A DNA stretch of 39,706 bases from an uncultured Bacteroidota bacterium. Lineage in GTDB: Bacteria; Bacteroidota; Bacteroidia; Chitinophagales; Chitinophagaceae. Each line of letters opens with the position of its first letter. Within the stretch, counting starts at the first letter, position 1. The stretch covers positions 1 to 39,706 of the forward strand of contig CAINWZ010000040.1 in assembly GCA_903854725.1 (NCBI GenBank). The letters are read 5' to 3'. Of this stretch, positions 1 through 7,993 are shown in pieces. The position numbers and the translations under genes are program-made. The notes beneath the pieces were generated by a model. The model saw nothing but the letters and a program-made list of their open reading frames with translations, was not told the origin of the DNA and ran no database searches.

Positions 1-1136
1 GCTTGGTAATAAATAAAACAAGGTCTTCTAAAATGCAATCTAAATGGAGTACGTCCACCGTCGCTAATTAAATAAAAACCTAATTCACCATTACCCCCTT
101 CTACTGCACTATATATTTGTCCTTTAGGTAAATCAATTTCTCCCATGATAATTTTAAAATGCCAAATGAGTGCTTCCATCTTTGTATACACATCCTCTTT
201 CTTCGGTAAATAATATTCAGGTACATCAGCATGATAGATTTCTGCTTCAGCACCTTTAAATGCTTGTATCTTTTGATAGGCTTGCTTAATAATAGAAATG
301 CTTTCATACATTTCTGCATTGCGCACTAAAAAGCGATCGTAATTATCTCCAGTAGTACCAATAGGTACTTTAAAATCAAAATCTTGATAACTGCTATAAG
401 GTTGTTGTACACGAACATCATAATCAACCCCTGCTGCACGTAAATTTGGACCTGTAAAGCCATAGTTTACAGCACGGGCTGCACTAATACCACCTGTGCC
501 CTTTGTTCTTTCCATGAAAATTCGATTGCGCGCAAATAAATTTTCAAATTCTTTTAAAACTTTTGGATACTCATTTAAGAATTTCTCGAGTTTCGTAAAC
601 GCTGTATTTGTAAAATTCCTTTCAAAGCCACCAATGCGGCCAATATTAGTAGTAAGACGGGACCCACATACTTCTTCATATATTTCATAAATTAATTCAC
701 GGTATTGCATTACGTATAAAAAACCCGTATACGCTCCTGTATCTACTCCCACAATAGAGTTACAGATTAGATGATCCGATATACGCGCTAGCTCCATAAT
801 AATAACACGTAAATAATCTACGCGCTTAGGCAATTCTAGTTTCAAAAAACGCTCACAAGTGATATGCCAACCCATATTATTAATAGGACTACTACAATAA
901 TTTAAACGGTCTGTAATGGGTGTAATTTGATATAAAGGTCGGCGCTCTGCCAACTTTTCAAATGCACGATGTATATAACCCACTGTTTGCTCTGTAGATA
1001 CCACGCGCTCTCCATCTACTTCCATAATATTTTGAAACACCCCGTGCGTTGCAGGATGGGTAGGCCCAATATTTAAAGTGGTCGTTGTTTTTTCGATTGA
1101 CCCTTTAGGTAAAGTGATATGACTTTGATGTTCCAT
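1..1136 (-). CDS. nuoD: NADH-quinone oxidoreductase subunit D (3' end cut by window)
   Basis: This is the 49 kDa subunit of complex I, part of the peripheral arm that lines the quinone-binding cavity next to NuoB. About 378 codons are visible. The N-terminal region carries the family signature GPTHPATHG, followed by GYIHRAFEK and TDRLNYCSS. The visible end reads GELGFYLISDGG and RPCFIYY, which lie very near the C terminus in this family, so probably only some 10-25 residues are missing. It is a stand-alone NuoD, not a NuoCD fusion as in enterobacteria. It is the fourth gene of a minus-strand nuoA-B-C-D run, 31 bases after nuoC. I chose the ATG at 1136 because the family signature begins about 20 residues after it. 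Confidence 0.96.
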   Translation of the reverse strand, partial: MEHQSHITLPKGSIEKTTTTLNIGPTHPATHGVFQNIMEVDGERVVSTEQTVGYIHRAFEKLAERRPLYQITPITDRLNYCSSPINNMGWHITCERFLKLELPKRVDYLRVIIMELARISDHLICNSIVGVDTGAYTGFLYVMQYRELIYEIYEEVCGSRLTTNIGRIGGFERNFTNTAFTKLEKFLNEYPKVLKEFENLFARNRIFMERTKGTGGISAARAVNYGFTGPNLRAAGVDYDVRVQQPYSSYQDFDFKVPIGTTGDNYDRFLVRNAEMYESISIIKQAYQKIQAFKGAEAEIYHADVPEYYLPKKEDVYTKMEALIWHFKIIMGEIDLPKGQIYSAVEGGNGELGFYLISDGGRTPFRLHFRRPCFIYYQ

Positions 1137-1167
1137 TATTTATTGCGCCTTTTCTTTTTTTATTTAA

Positions 1168-1674
1168 TTACCCTCTTCCAAACATTTCATCATCCTTATC
1201 TATTCGCGTTTGATCTTCTAATGGATATTGTTTTCTTAAAGGAAAATAATCCATTTCATCTACATTCAAAATGCGTTTCAAATTAGGATGCCCTATAAAA
1301 TTGATACCAAAAAAATCATATGTTTCACGCTCCATCCAATTAGCACTTTCAAATAGTTTACTTGCAGTAAATACAGCTGTTTCTTCTATTGGTGTACTCA
1401 CAGAAAAACGCAATCGTATATTTTCAATTAAATTATGTAAATGATACACCACCACTAATTCTGCCCCCTTATTATCTGGATAATTAACACCACATAAATC
1501 GGTTAAAAAAGTAAAACCCAAACTTGGCTCTTCATATAAATACTGAAGTACTTTTAAGTTATTTTCTTTAGGAGATTCAAAAGATAAAATACCAGAGGCA
1601 TCAGAAAAATTTAGAACTTGGTCTCCAAATTTTTCTACTAATTTATTTTGTATCGTCTCGTTGTTCAATGCCAT
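1168..1674 (-). CDS. nuoC: NADH-quinone oxidoreductase subunit C
   Basis: This is the 30 kDa subunit of complex I, a peripheral-arm structural protein that packs against NuoD. At 168 residues it is a normal length for a stand-alone Bacteroidota NuoC. The family core is visible: FLTDLCGVNYPD around residues 56-67, the WMERETYDFFGI motif around residues 112-123, then a segment ending in FPLRKQYPLED. It has no membrane segments, as expected for a cytoplasmic-side subunit. The gene lies 29 bases after nuoB and 31 before nuoD, consistent with one transcript starting upstream of nuoA. Confidence 0.95.
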   Translation of the reverse strand: MALNNETIQNKLVEKFGDQVLNFSDASGILSFESPKENNLKVLQYLYEEPSLGFTFLTDLCGVNYPDNKGAELVVVYHLHNLIENIRLRFSVSTPIEETAVFTASKLFESANWMERETYDFFGINFIGHPNLKRILNVDEMDYFPLRKQYPLEDQTRIDKDDEMFGRG

Positions 1675-1703
1675 TTTTGTTCAATAATTTTTAAACTCAA
1701 TTT

Positions 1704-2291
1704 TTATTGGATGCCGTAGCTATTTAATAAATCACGATATTTTTCACTATTACGTCTGCGAATACTTTCTTGTCCTACTAAATCTTGAATTTTCATAAAA
1801 CCATCAATGATGGCTTCAGGACGAGGAGGGCAGCCTGGTACATATACATCTACAGGTATCACTTGATCAATACCTTGTAATACACTATAGGTATCAAAAA
1901 TACCGCCACTTGAAGCACAAGCTCCTACAGCAATTACCCAACGTGGCTCTGCCATTTGCAAATAAACCTGTCTTAAAACGGGTGCCATTTTTTTTGCAAT
2001 CGTTCCCATGACCATTAATAAATCACATTGACGTGGCGAAAAACCCACACGCTCAGAACCAAAACGTGATAAATCATAATGAGAAGCCATGGTAGCCATA
2101 AACTCAATTCCACAACAAGAAGTTGCGAAAGGCAAAGGCCATAAAGAATTTTTTCTAGCAAGTCCTACAACAGAACTTAATTGTGTTGCAAAAAAGCCAT
2201 CGCCCGGAACACCCTCAGGTGCCTTACCCATAGAAATAGCCTCTGAAATTTCAGCTTCTTTTGGGTTTATATTAAATCTTACAGGACGCAT
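1704..2291 (-). CDS. nuoB: NADH-quinone oxidoreductase subunit B (cluster N2)
   Basis: NuoB holds the terminal iron-sulfur cluster N2, which passes electrons to quinone. All four ligand cysteines are present: adjacent Cys59-Cys60 in TSCCGIEF, Cys125 in GACASSGG and Cys154 in PGCPPRPEA. Their spacing matches E. coli NuoB with a constant offset of four residues. The protein is 195 residues long, slightly longer than many homologues because of an N-terminal stretch of about 35 residues. It is the second gene of the nuo run, 27 bases after nuoA. The ATG at 2291 fits the operon spacing. Confidence 0.97.
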   Translation of the reverse strand: MRPVRFNINPKEAEISEAISMGKAPEGVPGDGFFATQLSSVVGLARKNSLWPLPFATSCCGIEFMATMASHYDLSRFGSERVGFSPRQCDLLMVMGTIAKKMAPVLRQVYLQMAEPRWVIAVGACASSGGIFDTYSVLQGIDQVIPVDVYVPGCPPRPEAIIDGFMKIQDLVGQESIRRRNSEKYRDLLNSYGIQ

Positions 2292-2318
2292 ATAGTTGAA
2301 TACTTTAAATTTTTATAA

Positions 2319-2720
2319 TTAATCCTCCCACTGTAACGCACCTTTTTTTAGGATGTAAATAAATCCTACTAAGAAAAACGCTACAAATAAAACTACTTCT
2401 CCAAACCCAGCCCAACCTAAACTTTTAAAATTAACTGCATAAGGATAAAAGAAAATAACCTCCACATCAAACAACACAAATAGAATGGCCACTAGAAAAT
2501 ACTTAATCGCCATAGGTGATCTAGCATCTCCATGCGTTTCAATTCCACTCGCAAAATTTTCTAATTTATCGCTTGTTGCTCTCTTAGGTCCCAACCAACT
2601 TGAAAGCAAAATCATACCCGCTATAAAGCTACCAGCAAACAATAATTGTAATGCAATTGGTAAGTAATTAGTAGCGCTGTTTGTCTCATTCGCAGACATC
2701 AAAAACTGCAACAAAATCAT
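2319..2720 (-). CDS. nuoA: NADH-quinone oxidoreductase subunit A
   Basis: NuoA is a small membrane subunit of complex I at the junction of peripheral and membrane arms. The 133-residue protein shows three hydrophobic segments, near residues 20-42, 72-95 and 103-125. It has the family loop with the ASGIETHGDAR motif around residues 57-67, and an acidic FDVEVIFFYP segment around residues 83-92. A second in-frame ATG lies seven codons downstream, at 2699, and could be the real start. The gene is first in the operon and is preceded by a strong promoter match inside a 10-base inverted repeat. Confidence 0.94.
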   Translation of the reverse strand: MILLQFLMSANETNSATNYLPIALQLLFAGSFIAGMILLSSWLGPKRATSDKLENFASGIETHGDARSPMAIKYFLVAILFVLFDVEVIFFYPYAVNFKSLGWAGFGEVVLFVAFFLVGFIYILKKGALQWED

Positions 2721-2727
2721 ACATGTG

Positions 2728-2768
2728 TTTTAGGTGCCGCAAAAATACGCAAAGGATAGCACCTAAAA
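2728..2768 (-). promoter_or_regulatory. nuo operon promoter inside a 10-bp inverted repeat
   Basis: On the minus strand the sequence TATTTTTG (2747-2740) matches the Bacteroidota -7 element TAnnTTTG exactly and lies 19 bases before the nuoA ATG. It is bracketed by perfect inverted arms, GCACCTAAAA on the plus strand at 2759-2768 and TTTTAGGTGC at 2728-2737, separated by 21 bases. The arrangement could be an operator, or a hairpin if transcription starts further upstream. The promoter call rests on consensus only. Confidence 0.6.
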
Positions 2769-2770
2769 TG

Positions 2771-2793
2771 AAAAACTCCCCATAAAAGGGGAG
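2771..2793 (-). terminator. Intrinsic terminator of the TPR gene
   Basis: On the minus strand a perfect 6-bp stem, CTCCCC pairing with GGGGAG, has a 6-base loop and is followed by five T residues. It lies about 50 bases past the stop of the TPR gene and just before the nuo promoter, so it separates the two units. Confidence 0.8.
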
Positions 2794-2841
2794 TAATTTT
2801 CAAATATTTTTTACACAATAGATGTGCTTAAAGATACTATT

Positions 2842-4626
2842 TTAGCCTTTTTTGATTTGAGTGGTATCTGAAGCTGCTTTTGGAGCAGAAGGAGCCGGTG
2901 CGCCACCCTTTTGATTTTGCATTTTCTTGATAATTTCTATGTTCTTGGTAAATTGAGCTTTGGCTTGCAGTGTTGTTGGATCCTCAGGTACCAATTCCAA
3001 TACTTTATCACACATTAAAACAGCGTTTTCATAGCCTTTAGTTTCATTATAATAGCCAATTAAGGTATAATAATTGTTTACCAGCGCCTGCTTGTTTTTG
3101 GCTACATCTTTTAACAAAAACTCATTTTGGATATTTACTGCCTCAAATAGAATGCCTAAGTTATTGGCAGTATCTAATAATCTAGCTGCCCTTACATTCA
3201 TTGAATAGCCATTTGGCTTGTCTGGGAAAGCTGCTATATATTCTTTTGTTATAGCACTAGCAATGGCACCCTCTTTTGCGTTAATTGCTATACTTGATGT
3301 TTTATAGTAATATACTTCGTCTTTTACCCCTCTTAAAGCTGAATAATTCGCATACCATTTTAATTCATCGGAATACATATTATTTTTTTCAAGCATATCT
3401 ATCTCCAACTTGTAATATTTTAACTTATTAGCCTTAACGGTATCAGATGCTATTGCTTTTTCTAAAATGCCAGCTAAAGATGCTTGGCTTCCACTAAACT
3501 TTGATAAAATCTTAACTGCTAATTCGTAATCTGTATTTATTAATTTATCAGCAGATGTGTTGTTAATATAAGGTTCGATATATGATTTAGCCAATACTGT
3601 ATCTCCTTTTTTGTCATAGTTCTTCGCTAATAAAACAGCTAAACCTGGGAAAATAGTAAGGCTTCCTGCAGCTTCCATCGCTTTCGCTTTCTCAAGGGAT
3701 AAATCAAATTGCCCTGATCTAAATAAATAGTCGGCACTGAAATATTCAAAAATAGGATCCTTGTCTGCGTATTGTAAAAATAAATCTAAATTAGACTTAG
3801 CCATACTTGTGCTTACCTCTGCATAATAAGTATATAAAGAAAAATAAACTGGCGCAATGGCTGGATCTGCCTCAATGGCTTTCCTAAAATATTCGTCTAA
3901 AGATTCTTTATTATTTTGTGTTTGATATACTTTACCAATTCTATAATACGCATACGCATTTTTTGCATCTGCATTGATAGCATTTTGAAAAGCAGTAACA
4001 GCATCTCCACCATTTTCTCCACTACCTAGCTTTAAATAGTTAATTCCTAAATTCACGTGAAGGCTTGGATTTACTACATCATACGCACTTATCGTTTCTT
4101 TTAATTTGTCTATTGCATATCTGTGATCACCAACACTAATGGGCAATTCTGCATACACATATCCAATTGCATTAATAATATCTTGATTGGGTTTTCCTTT
4201 ATACTTTCCTTTAGTATTTAAGGTGGAAGTAATAGCAACTTCTAAATTTTGTTTAATAGCATTTGCATCGGCACCCTCTAACGCTTGAATATGTGACATG
4301 CCCACTAACAACCATGCATCATTTCCTTTTGCTTGTAAACTTTTTTGATATAATTCTTTAGCATTTTTAATAGACTCAGCGGTAGCAATACCATTATAGT
4401 TCTGTGCCAACATTGATTGACCATACCAAAAAGTTGTTTCACCATCACCTGGATTCTTGTCATAAGCATCTTTAAAAAAAGTAAGAGCCGACTTATTCTT
4501 TTCGTAATTCAATAACTTAATACCCTCCGCTAAAGCAGATGGAACTACCTGTGCCAAAAGTGTACTCGATAATACGAATCCTACCATCAGAAAAACCAAT
4601 TTTTTCATCACTTGCTTTTTTTTCAT
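2842..4626 (-). CDS. Exported TPR-repeat protein
   Basis: This 594-residue protein begins with a lysine-rich start and a hydrophobic segment ending in LLAQ, a typical Sec signal peptide of this phylum, so it is predicted periplasmic. Tetratricopeptide-type helices are visible around residues 35-75, 185-270 and 515-560. They include a clear repeat pair with the YYRIGKVY and AIEADP pattern. The C-terminal tail is a short Ala/Pro/Lys-rich linker. TPR proteins act as protein-binding scaffolds; the partner is not evident. It lies downstream of a PstS-like lipoprotein gene on the same strand, separated by about 180 bases that include a possible hairpin. A second ATG six codons in (4608) is an alternative start. 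Confidence 0.85.
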   Translation of the reverse strand: MKKKQVMKKLVFLMVGFVLSSTLLAQVVPSALAEGIKLLNYEKNKSALTFFKDAYDKNPGDGETTFWYGQSMLAQNYNGIATAESIKNAKELYQKSLQAKGNDAWLLVGMSHIQALEGADANAIKQNLEVAITSTLNTKGKYKGKPNQDIINAIGYVYAELPISVGDHRYAIDKLKETISAYDVVNPSLHVNLGINYLKLGSGENGGDAVTAFQNAINADAKNAYAYYRIGKVYQTQNNKESLDEYFRKAIEADPAIAPVYFSLYTYYAEVSTSMAKSNLDLFLQYADKDPIFEYFSADYLFRSGQFDLSLEKAKAMEAAGSLTIFPGLAVLLAKNYDKKGDTVLAKSYIEPYINNTSADKLINTDYELAVKILSKFSGSQASLAGILEKAIASDTVKANKLKYYKLEIDMLEKNNMYSDELKWYANYSALRGVKDEVYYYKTSSIAINAKEGAIASAITKEYIAAFPDKPNGYSMNVRAARLLDTANNLGILFEAVNIQNEFLLKDVAKNKQALVNNYYTLIGYYNETKGYENAVLMCDKVLELVPEDPTTLQAKAQFTKNIEIIKKMQNQKGGAPAPSAPKAASDTTQIKKG

Positions 4627-4725
4627 TTTTAATATTTACCAGTGCCAATATACCATTTATGTTGCTTAGTATATGTCCCCATGACACATCTATTTTTTTG
4701 TAATAAAAACAGATTTTATAGGGAA

Positions 4726-4750
4726 TGCTAAAAATATTAATTTTTTAGCA
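4726..4750 (-). terminator. Inverted repeat after the PstS-like gene, possible terminator
   Basis: A perfect 9-bp inverted repeat (TGCTAAAAA and TTTTTAGCA, 7-base loop) lies about 55 bases after the stop of the PstS-like gene. The stem is mostly A-T and no T tract follows it on the minus strand, so terminator function is uncertain. Confidence 0.4.
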
Positions 4751-4806
4751 AGAAACCCATAAATTTTTGATGAATGAGGTTAAATTTTGATAGTATTTTA
4801 TGAGCG

Positions 4807-5709
4807 TTAGTTCAATAAACCATTTCTTTTCGAGAATCCCATTTTTGCCGGGACCAAAAAAGACCTTTTAAATATTAATTGACCTCGTTCCAAACTCATA
4901 AAATTGAGAAAACCAGACCCCAATCCGGGCGCATTTTCCTTTAAAATATAATAAATAGGCAAGGAAAGTGAATAGTGGCCTTTACTAATATTAGACTGAG
5001 AAGGTTGTGAATAATACCCCTTTTCAATACATAAAGTACACTCCACCAATCCCATTTTTATACTTTTTCTATCTTCCACTTGTCTTGGGTCATAGTTATC
5101 ACCCACCCAATTCATCCCCACAAAACCAATTGCATTTGTATTATTTTTTATATATGAAATAACTTCTTGACTTCCATTAGCGGATACTACATTTTTCCCA
5201 AAAGAAGTCTCATGCAATAAACTGTCTTTTAAAAATCGGACAATCCCTGTTAAATGATTTCCGTCCATCACCACTTGTTTATTGACTTTGCCACCCAAGT
5301 ACTTCGACAAATCTGACATAGAGAAAACGGTATCATTCGTTTTTTTATTCACTACTACTGCAATGGCATTATAAGCAAGTATACCAAAGGTGGGCGCATA
5401 GCCTAATTGATTTTTATAATTGGCTTGTTCCGTTTTATCTAAACCACGTGTTACAATAATCATGCGCGTACTATCTGCTGCAAAATCTTTGAAACATTCA
5501 ATTTCAGATTTATAAGATATTTTAATATTTGCTTTCGGATAACTTAATGCAAACACTTTAAGCTCTTCTTCTATAAATGGTTTAAAACTTTCTTCAACCG
5601 AAATTTGAATGGTTCCTTCGCTAGGACTGTCTTGATTTTCTTTGTTAGTACTCGTCTTGCAAGCAGTAGCCATCATACAAACACTCATCAATAGTATAAA
5701 TAAACGCAT
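4807..5709 (-). CDS. PstS-like substrate-binding lipoprotein
   Basis: This 300-residue protein has a short hydrophobic leader and a lipobox ending in MATAC, with Cys17 as the likely lipidated residue. The body resembles the phosphate-binding PstS family: an N-terminal strand with GTIQISVEES, an AYNAIAVVVNK segment and a DLSKYLGGK segment typical of the two-lobed binding fold. It would sit on the periplasmic side of a membrane. No Pst permease or ATPase genes are adjacent. Instead it lies between a small two-helix membrane protein gene and a TPR gene. In many Bacteroidota similar PstS-like proteins lie beside TonB/ExbD and TPR genes, so its role may not be classical phosphate import. The ligand is unknown. 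Confidence 0.8.
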   Translation of the reverse strand: MRLFILLMSVCMMATACKTSTNKENQDSPSEGTIQISVEESFKPFIEEELKVFALSYPKANIKISYKSEIECFKDFAADSTRMIIVTRGLDKTEQANYKNQLGYAPTFGILAYNAIAVVVNKKTNDTVFSMSDLSKYLGGKVNKQVVMDGNHLTGIVRFLKDSLLHETSFGKNVVSANGSQEVISYIKNNTNAIGFVGMNWVGDNYDPRQVEDRKSIKMGLVECTLCIEKGYYSQPSQSNISKGHYSLSLPIYYILKENAPGLGSGFLNFMSLERGQLIFKRSFLVPAKMGFSKRNGLLN

Positions 5710-5737
5710 AGTCTTAATTTAATGATCAAAGGAAATA

Positions 5738-6010
5738 CTAATACATTTGATTGATGCCTCTATACAATCTAAAGCCCCCATACAATAAGCATAGTCCGCC
5801 AAAAATGTATCTAAAATCAGCTCCGGCATTAATAATTGTATCTAGGTGGAACCATTTTGCTCCTAACATTAACACACCACAACCCAAAATAAGGGCAGCC
5901 ATGGTATAATCATAAATACTTCTAAAAATACGGTAGGTACGCTCCGATTTTTCACGAGGTGCGTTGGGCCTAGGTTCATACTGCTGCTGTGTAGGGTCTT
6001 GATTTTCCAT
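5738..6010 (-). CDS. Small two-helix membrane protein, function unknown
   Basis: This is a 90-residue protein with a hydrophilic Pro/Gln/Arg-rich N-terminal part of about 25 residues. Two hydrophobic segments follow, around residues 33-50 and 66-84, joined by a short loop containing GAKWFHLD. I do not recognise a named domain. It is the first gene of the minus-strand group that continues with the PstS-like lipoprotein, 28 bases away, suggesting co-transcription and possibly a shared membrane function. It is divergent from hisS, which starts 84 bases away. Confidence 0.75.
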   Translation of the reverse strand: MENQDPTQQQYEPRPNAPREKSERTYRIFRSIYDYTMAALILGCGVLMLGAKWFHLDTIINAGADFRYIFGGLCLLYGGFRLYRGINQMY

Positions 6011-6068
6011 AAAATCCTGTTTTAGAAGGGCAATTTAAACAATTAATAGCCGATGAATTTAAAAAATT

Positions 6069-6076
6069 TATCTTTA
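6069..6076 (+). promoter_or_regulatory. Candidate hisS promoter -7 element
   Basis: TATCTTTA matches TAnnTTTG at seven of eight positions and ends 17 bases before the hisS ATG. No clear -33 TTTG is visible. Confidence 0.45.
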
Positions 6077-6093
6077 CTTATAAATTTCAAAGT

Positions 6094-7461
6094 ATGAGCA
6101 AACCTTCTTTGCCACAAGGGACTAGAGATTTTAATGCGGCTACGGTTCAAAAGCGTCAGTTTATATTTAAAACCATTCAACACGTTTTTGAAACTTATGG
6201 GTTTCAACCATTAGAGACGCCTGCAATGGAGAACCTAGAAACTTTAATGGGTAAATATGGAGACGAGGGTGATAAGCTCATTTTCAAAATATTAAATAAC
6301 GGATTAGACAACCCTCAAAAAAAGGAACAAACTTTAGAGGGCGTTGAAAAGTTATTTGCTGGGAAAAATAGCACCGCCATTACGGAGCGTGCTTTAAGAT
6401 ATGATTTAACCATCCCCTTTGCTAGGTATGTTGCCATGAATCATGGTTCACTCACTTTCCCTTTTAAAAGATATCAAATTCAACCTGTCTGGCGTGCCGA
6501 TCGACCTCAAAAAGGAAGGTACAGAGAGTTTTATCAATGTGATGCAGATGTAGTAGGTAGTGAAAGTTTATTAAACGAAGTAGATTTAGTTGCTGTCTAT
6601 ATTACTGCGTTTGAAAAATTAAAATTACCTGTTGAAGTAAAAATCAATAATAGAAAAATTTTAGTAGCCCTTGCGCAAATTTGTGGCGGAGAAGAAAAGT
6701 TAATTGATTTAACTATTGCCATAGACAAATTAGATAAAATTGGCTGGGATAAAGTTAAAGAAGAGTTACACCAAAAAGGTTTTAATGATGCCCAACAAAA
6801 AATGATTCAACAATACTTAACGATCGAAGGAAGTAATGCTGAAAAATTAAAACAATTATCTGTTTTATTGGGCAACAATGAAATGGGTTTAAAAGGGATA
6901 GAGGAAATAAATTATGTTTTAGACTATCACGTGCAAACGGGTATGGACAAGCATTTGGTAGCTGATTTTACATTAGCAAGAGGTTTAAATTATTATACAG
7001 GAATCATTTTTGAAGTAAAGGCGATGGATGCACAAATGGGCAGCATTGGAGGCGGTGGACGTTATAACGATTTAACCAGTTTATTTGGGGTGCCCAATAT
7101 CCCTGGTGTAGGAATTAGTTTTGGCGTCGACAGAATTTATGACGTCATGGAGGAGAAAAATTTATTTCCAAATACAATAGCGCAAACCACTCAGGTGTTA
7201 TTTTTTAACCTTGGTGAGCAAGAAGCGAAAAGTGCTTATCAACAAATGATGGTTTTGAGAAATAAAAAAATTGCTTGTGAAATTTACCCTGAAAAAAGCA
7301 AATTCGACAAGCAATTTAAATACGCTGAGAAAAAAGGAATACCCAACGTTATTATTATTGGCACCGAAGAGTTAGCTAAAAATGAATGCTCTGTAAAAAA
7401 TATACTTACCGGCAAACAAACCACGCTTCCTTTATCGGAACTTTCTAATTTTGAATTCTAA
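6094..7461 (+). CDS. hisS: Histidyl-tRNA synthetase
   Basis: This class II aminoacyl-tRNA synthetase charges tRNA-His. The 455-residue protein carries the expected elements: RYDLTIPFARY around residues 102-112, the motif 2 region with REFYQCDAD around 144-152, the histidine-specific ARGLNYYTG at 295-303, GGGGRYNDL at 319-327 and motif 3 GVGISFGVDRI around 338-348. A C-terminal anticodon-binding domain follows from about residue 370. Length is typical for Bacteroidota. The stop overlaps the stop of the convergent downstream gene by four bases. The N terminus SLPQGTRDF is family-typical and confirms the ATG at 6094. Confidence 0.97.
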   Translation: MSKPSLPQGTRDFNAATVQKRQFIFKTIQHVFETYGFQPLETPAMENLETLMGKYGDEGDKLIFKILNNGLDNPQKKEQTLEGVEKLFAGKNSTAITERALRYDLTIPFARYVAMNHGSLTFPFKRYQIQPVWRADRPQKGRYREFYQCDADVVGSESLLNEVDLVAVYITAFEKLKLPVEVKINNRKILVALAQICGGEEKLIDLTIAIDKLDKIGWDKVKEELHQKGFNDAQQKMIQQYLTIEGSNAEKLKQLSVLLGNNEMGLKGIEEINYVLDYHVQTGMDKHLVADFTLARGLNYYTGIIFEVKAMDAQMGSIGGGGRYNDLTSLFGVPNIPGVGISFGVDRIYDVMEEKNLFPNTIAQTTQVLFFNLGEQEAKSAYQQMMVLRNKKIACEIYPEKSKFDKQFKYAEKKGIPNVIIIGTEELAKNECSVKNILTGKQTTLPLSELSNFEF

Positions 7462-7844
7462 TAATTTTTATTAGCCCAAACTTTTGTGTAAAAATCTTCT
7501 TGCTTCATTGCAAAAGATGCAGCAGTTTTTTTAGCCACTAATTCCATGCCTTGCACAATGATCGTTAAAGTTTCCACTTCATTTCCAGCACCTCTTTTAA
7601 AAATGATGGGCGCATCATATGCACTTAAATAAAAAGTGTCCACCCCTTTCTTTTCTAAAGGTGTTGAACCCATTGCTGAATTAATAACTAGCACAGAATC
7701 GTCAGCAGTTAATGTTACTTCTGTTACTGGACTTCCTTCTGGAAATACATATTTACCTAAATACGCAGATAATGGACTTGTTTGTGCGTTAACCGATGCA
7801 ATTACCCCCATTAGGATAACAGCCATTAATAAGATTTTTTTCAT
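7458..7844 (-). CDS. Small secreted protein, possibly DUF3471-like
   Basis: This 128-residue protein has a clear Sec signal peptide: MKKI, a hydrophobic core, then SVNAQ, with cleavage probably after residue 20 or 21. The mature part begins SPLSAYLGKYVF and has alternating strand-like segments. This resembles the small beta-rich DUF3471-type domain often found at the end of periplasmic hydrolases, where a region starts with a Y-x-G-x-Y pattern. That assignment is tentative. It is convergent with hisS and overlaps its last four bases, and it is transcribed away from the rlmN region. Confidence 0.75.
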   Translation of the reverse strand: MKKILLMAVILMGVIASVNAQTSPLSAYLGKYVFPEGSPVTEVTLTADDSVLVINSAMGSTPLEKKGVDTFYLSAYDAPIIFKRGAGNEVETLTIIVQGMELVAKKTAASFAMKQEDFYTKVWANKNY

Positions 7845-7981
7845 ACTTTATTATTTATTTGTTTCAAATTGTCTTTCGAAATTAAGTAAAATGATTACTA
7901 ATTAATAATAATTTAAGAATAAATAATTAGGACTTAATAAAGGGCTAAAAAAAGATTTAAAAGTATACAAATCCGATCAAG

Positions 7982-7989
7982 TATCTTTG
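7982..7989 (+). promoter_or_regulatory. rlmN promoter -7 element abutting the start codon
   Basis: TATCTTTG is an exact match to TAnnTTTG and ends four bases before the rlmN ATG at 7994. If used, transcription would start within a few bases of the start codon. Confidence 0.65.
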
Positions 7990-7993
7990 CATT

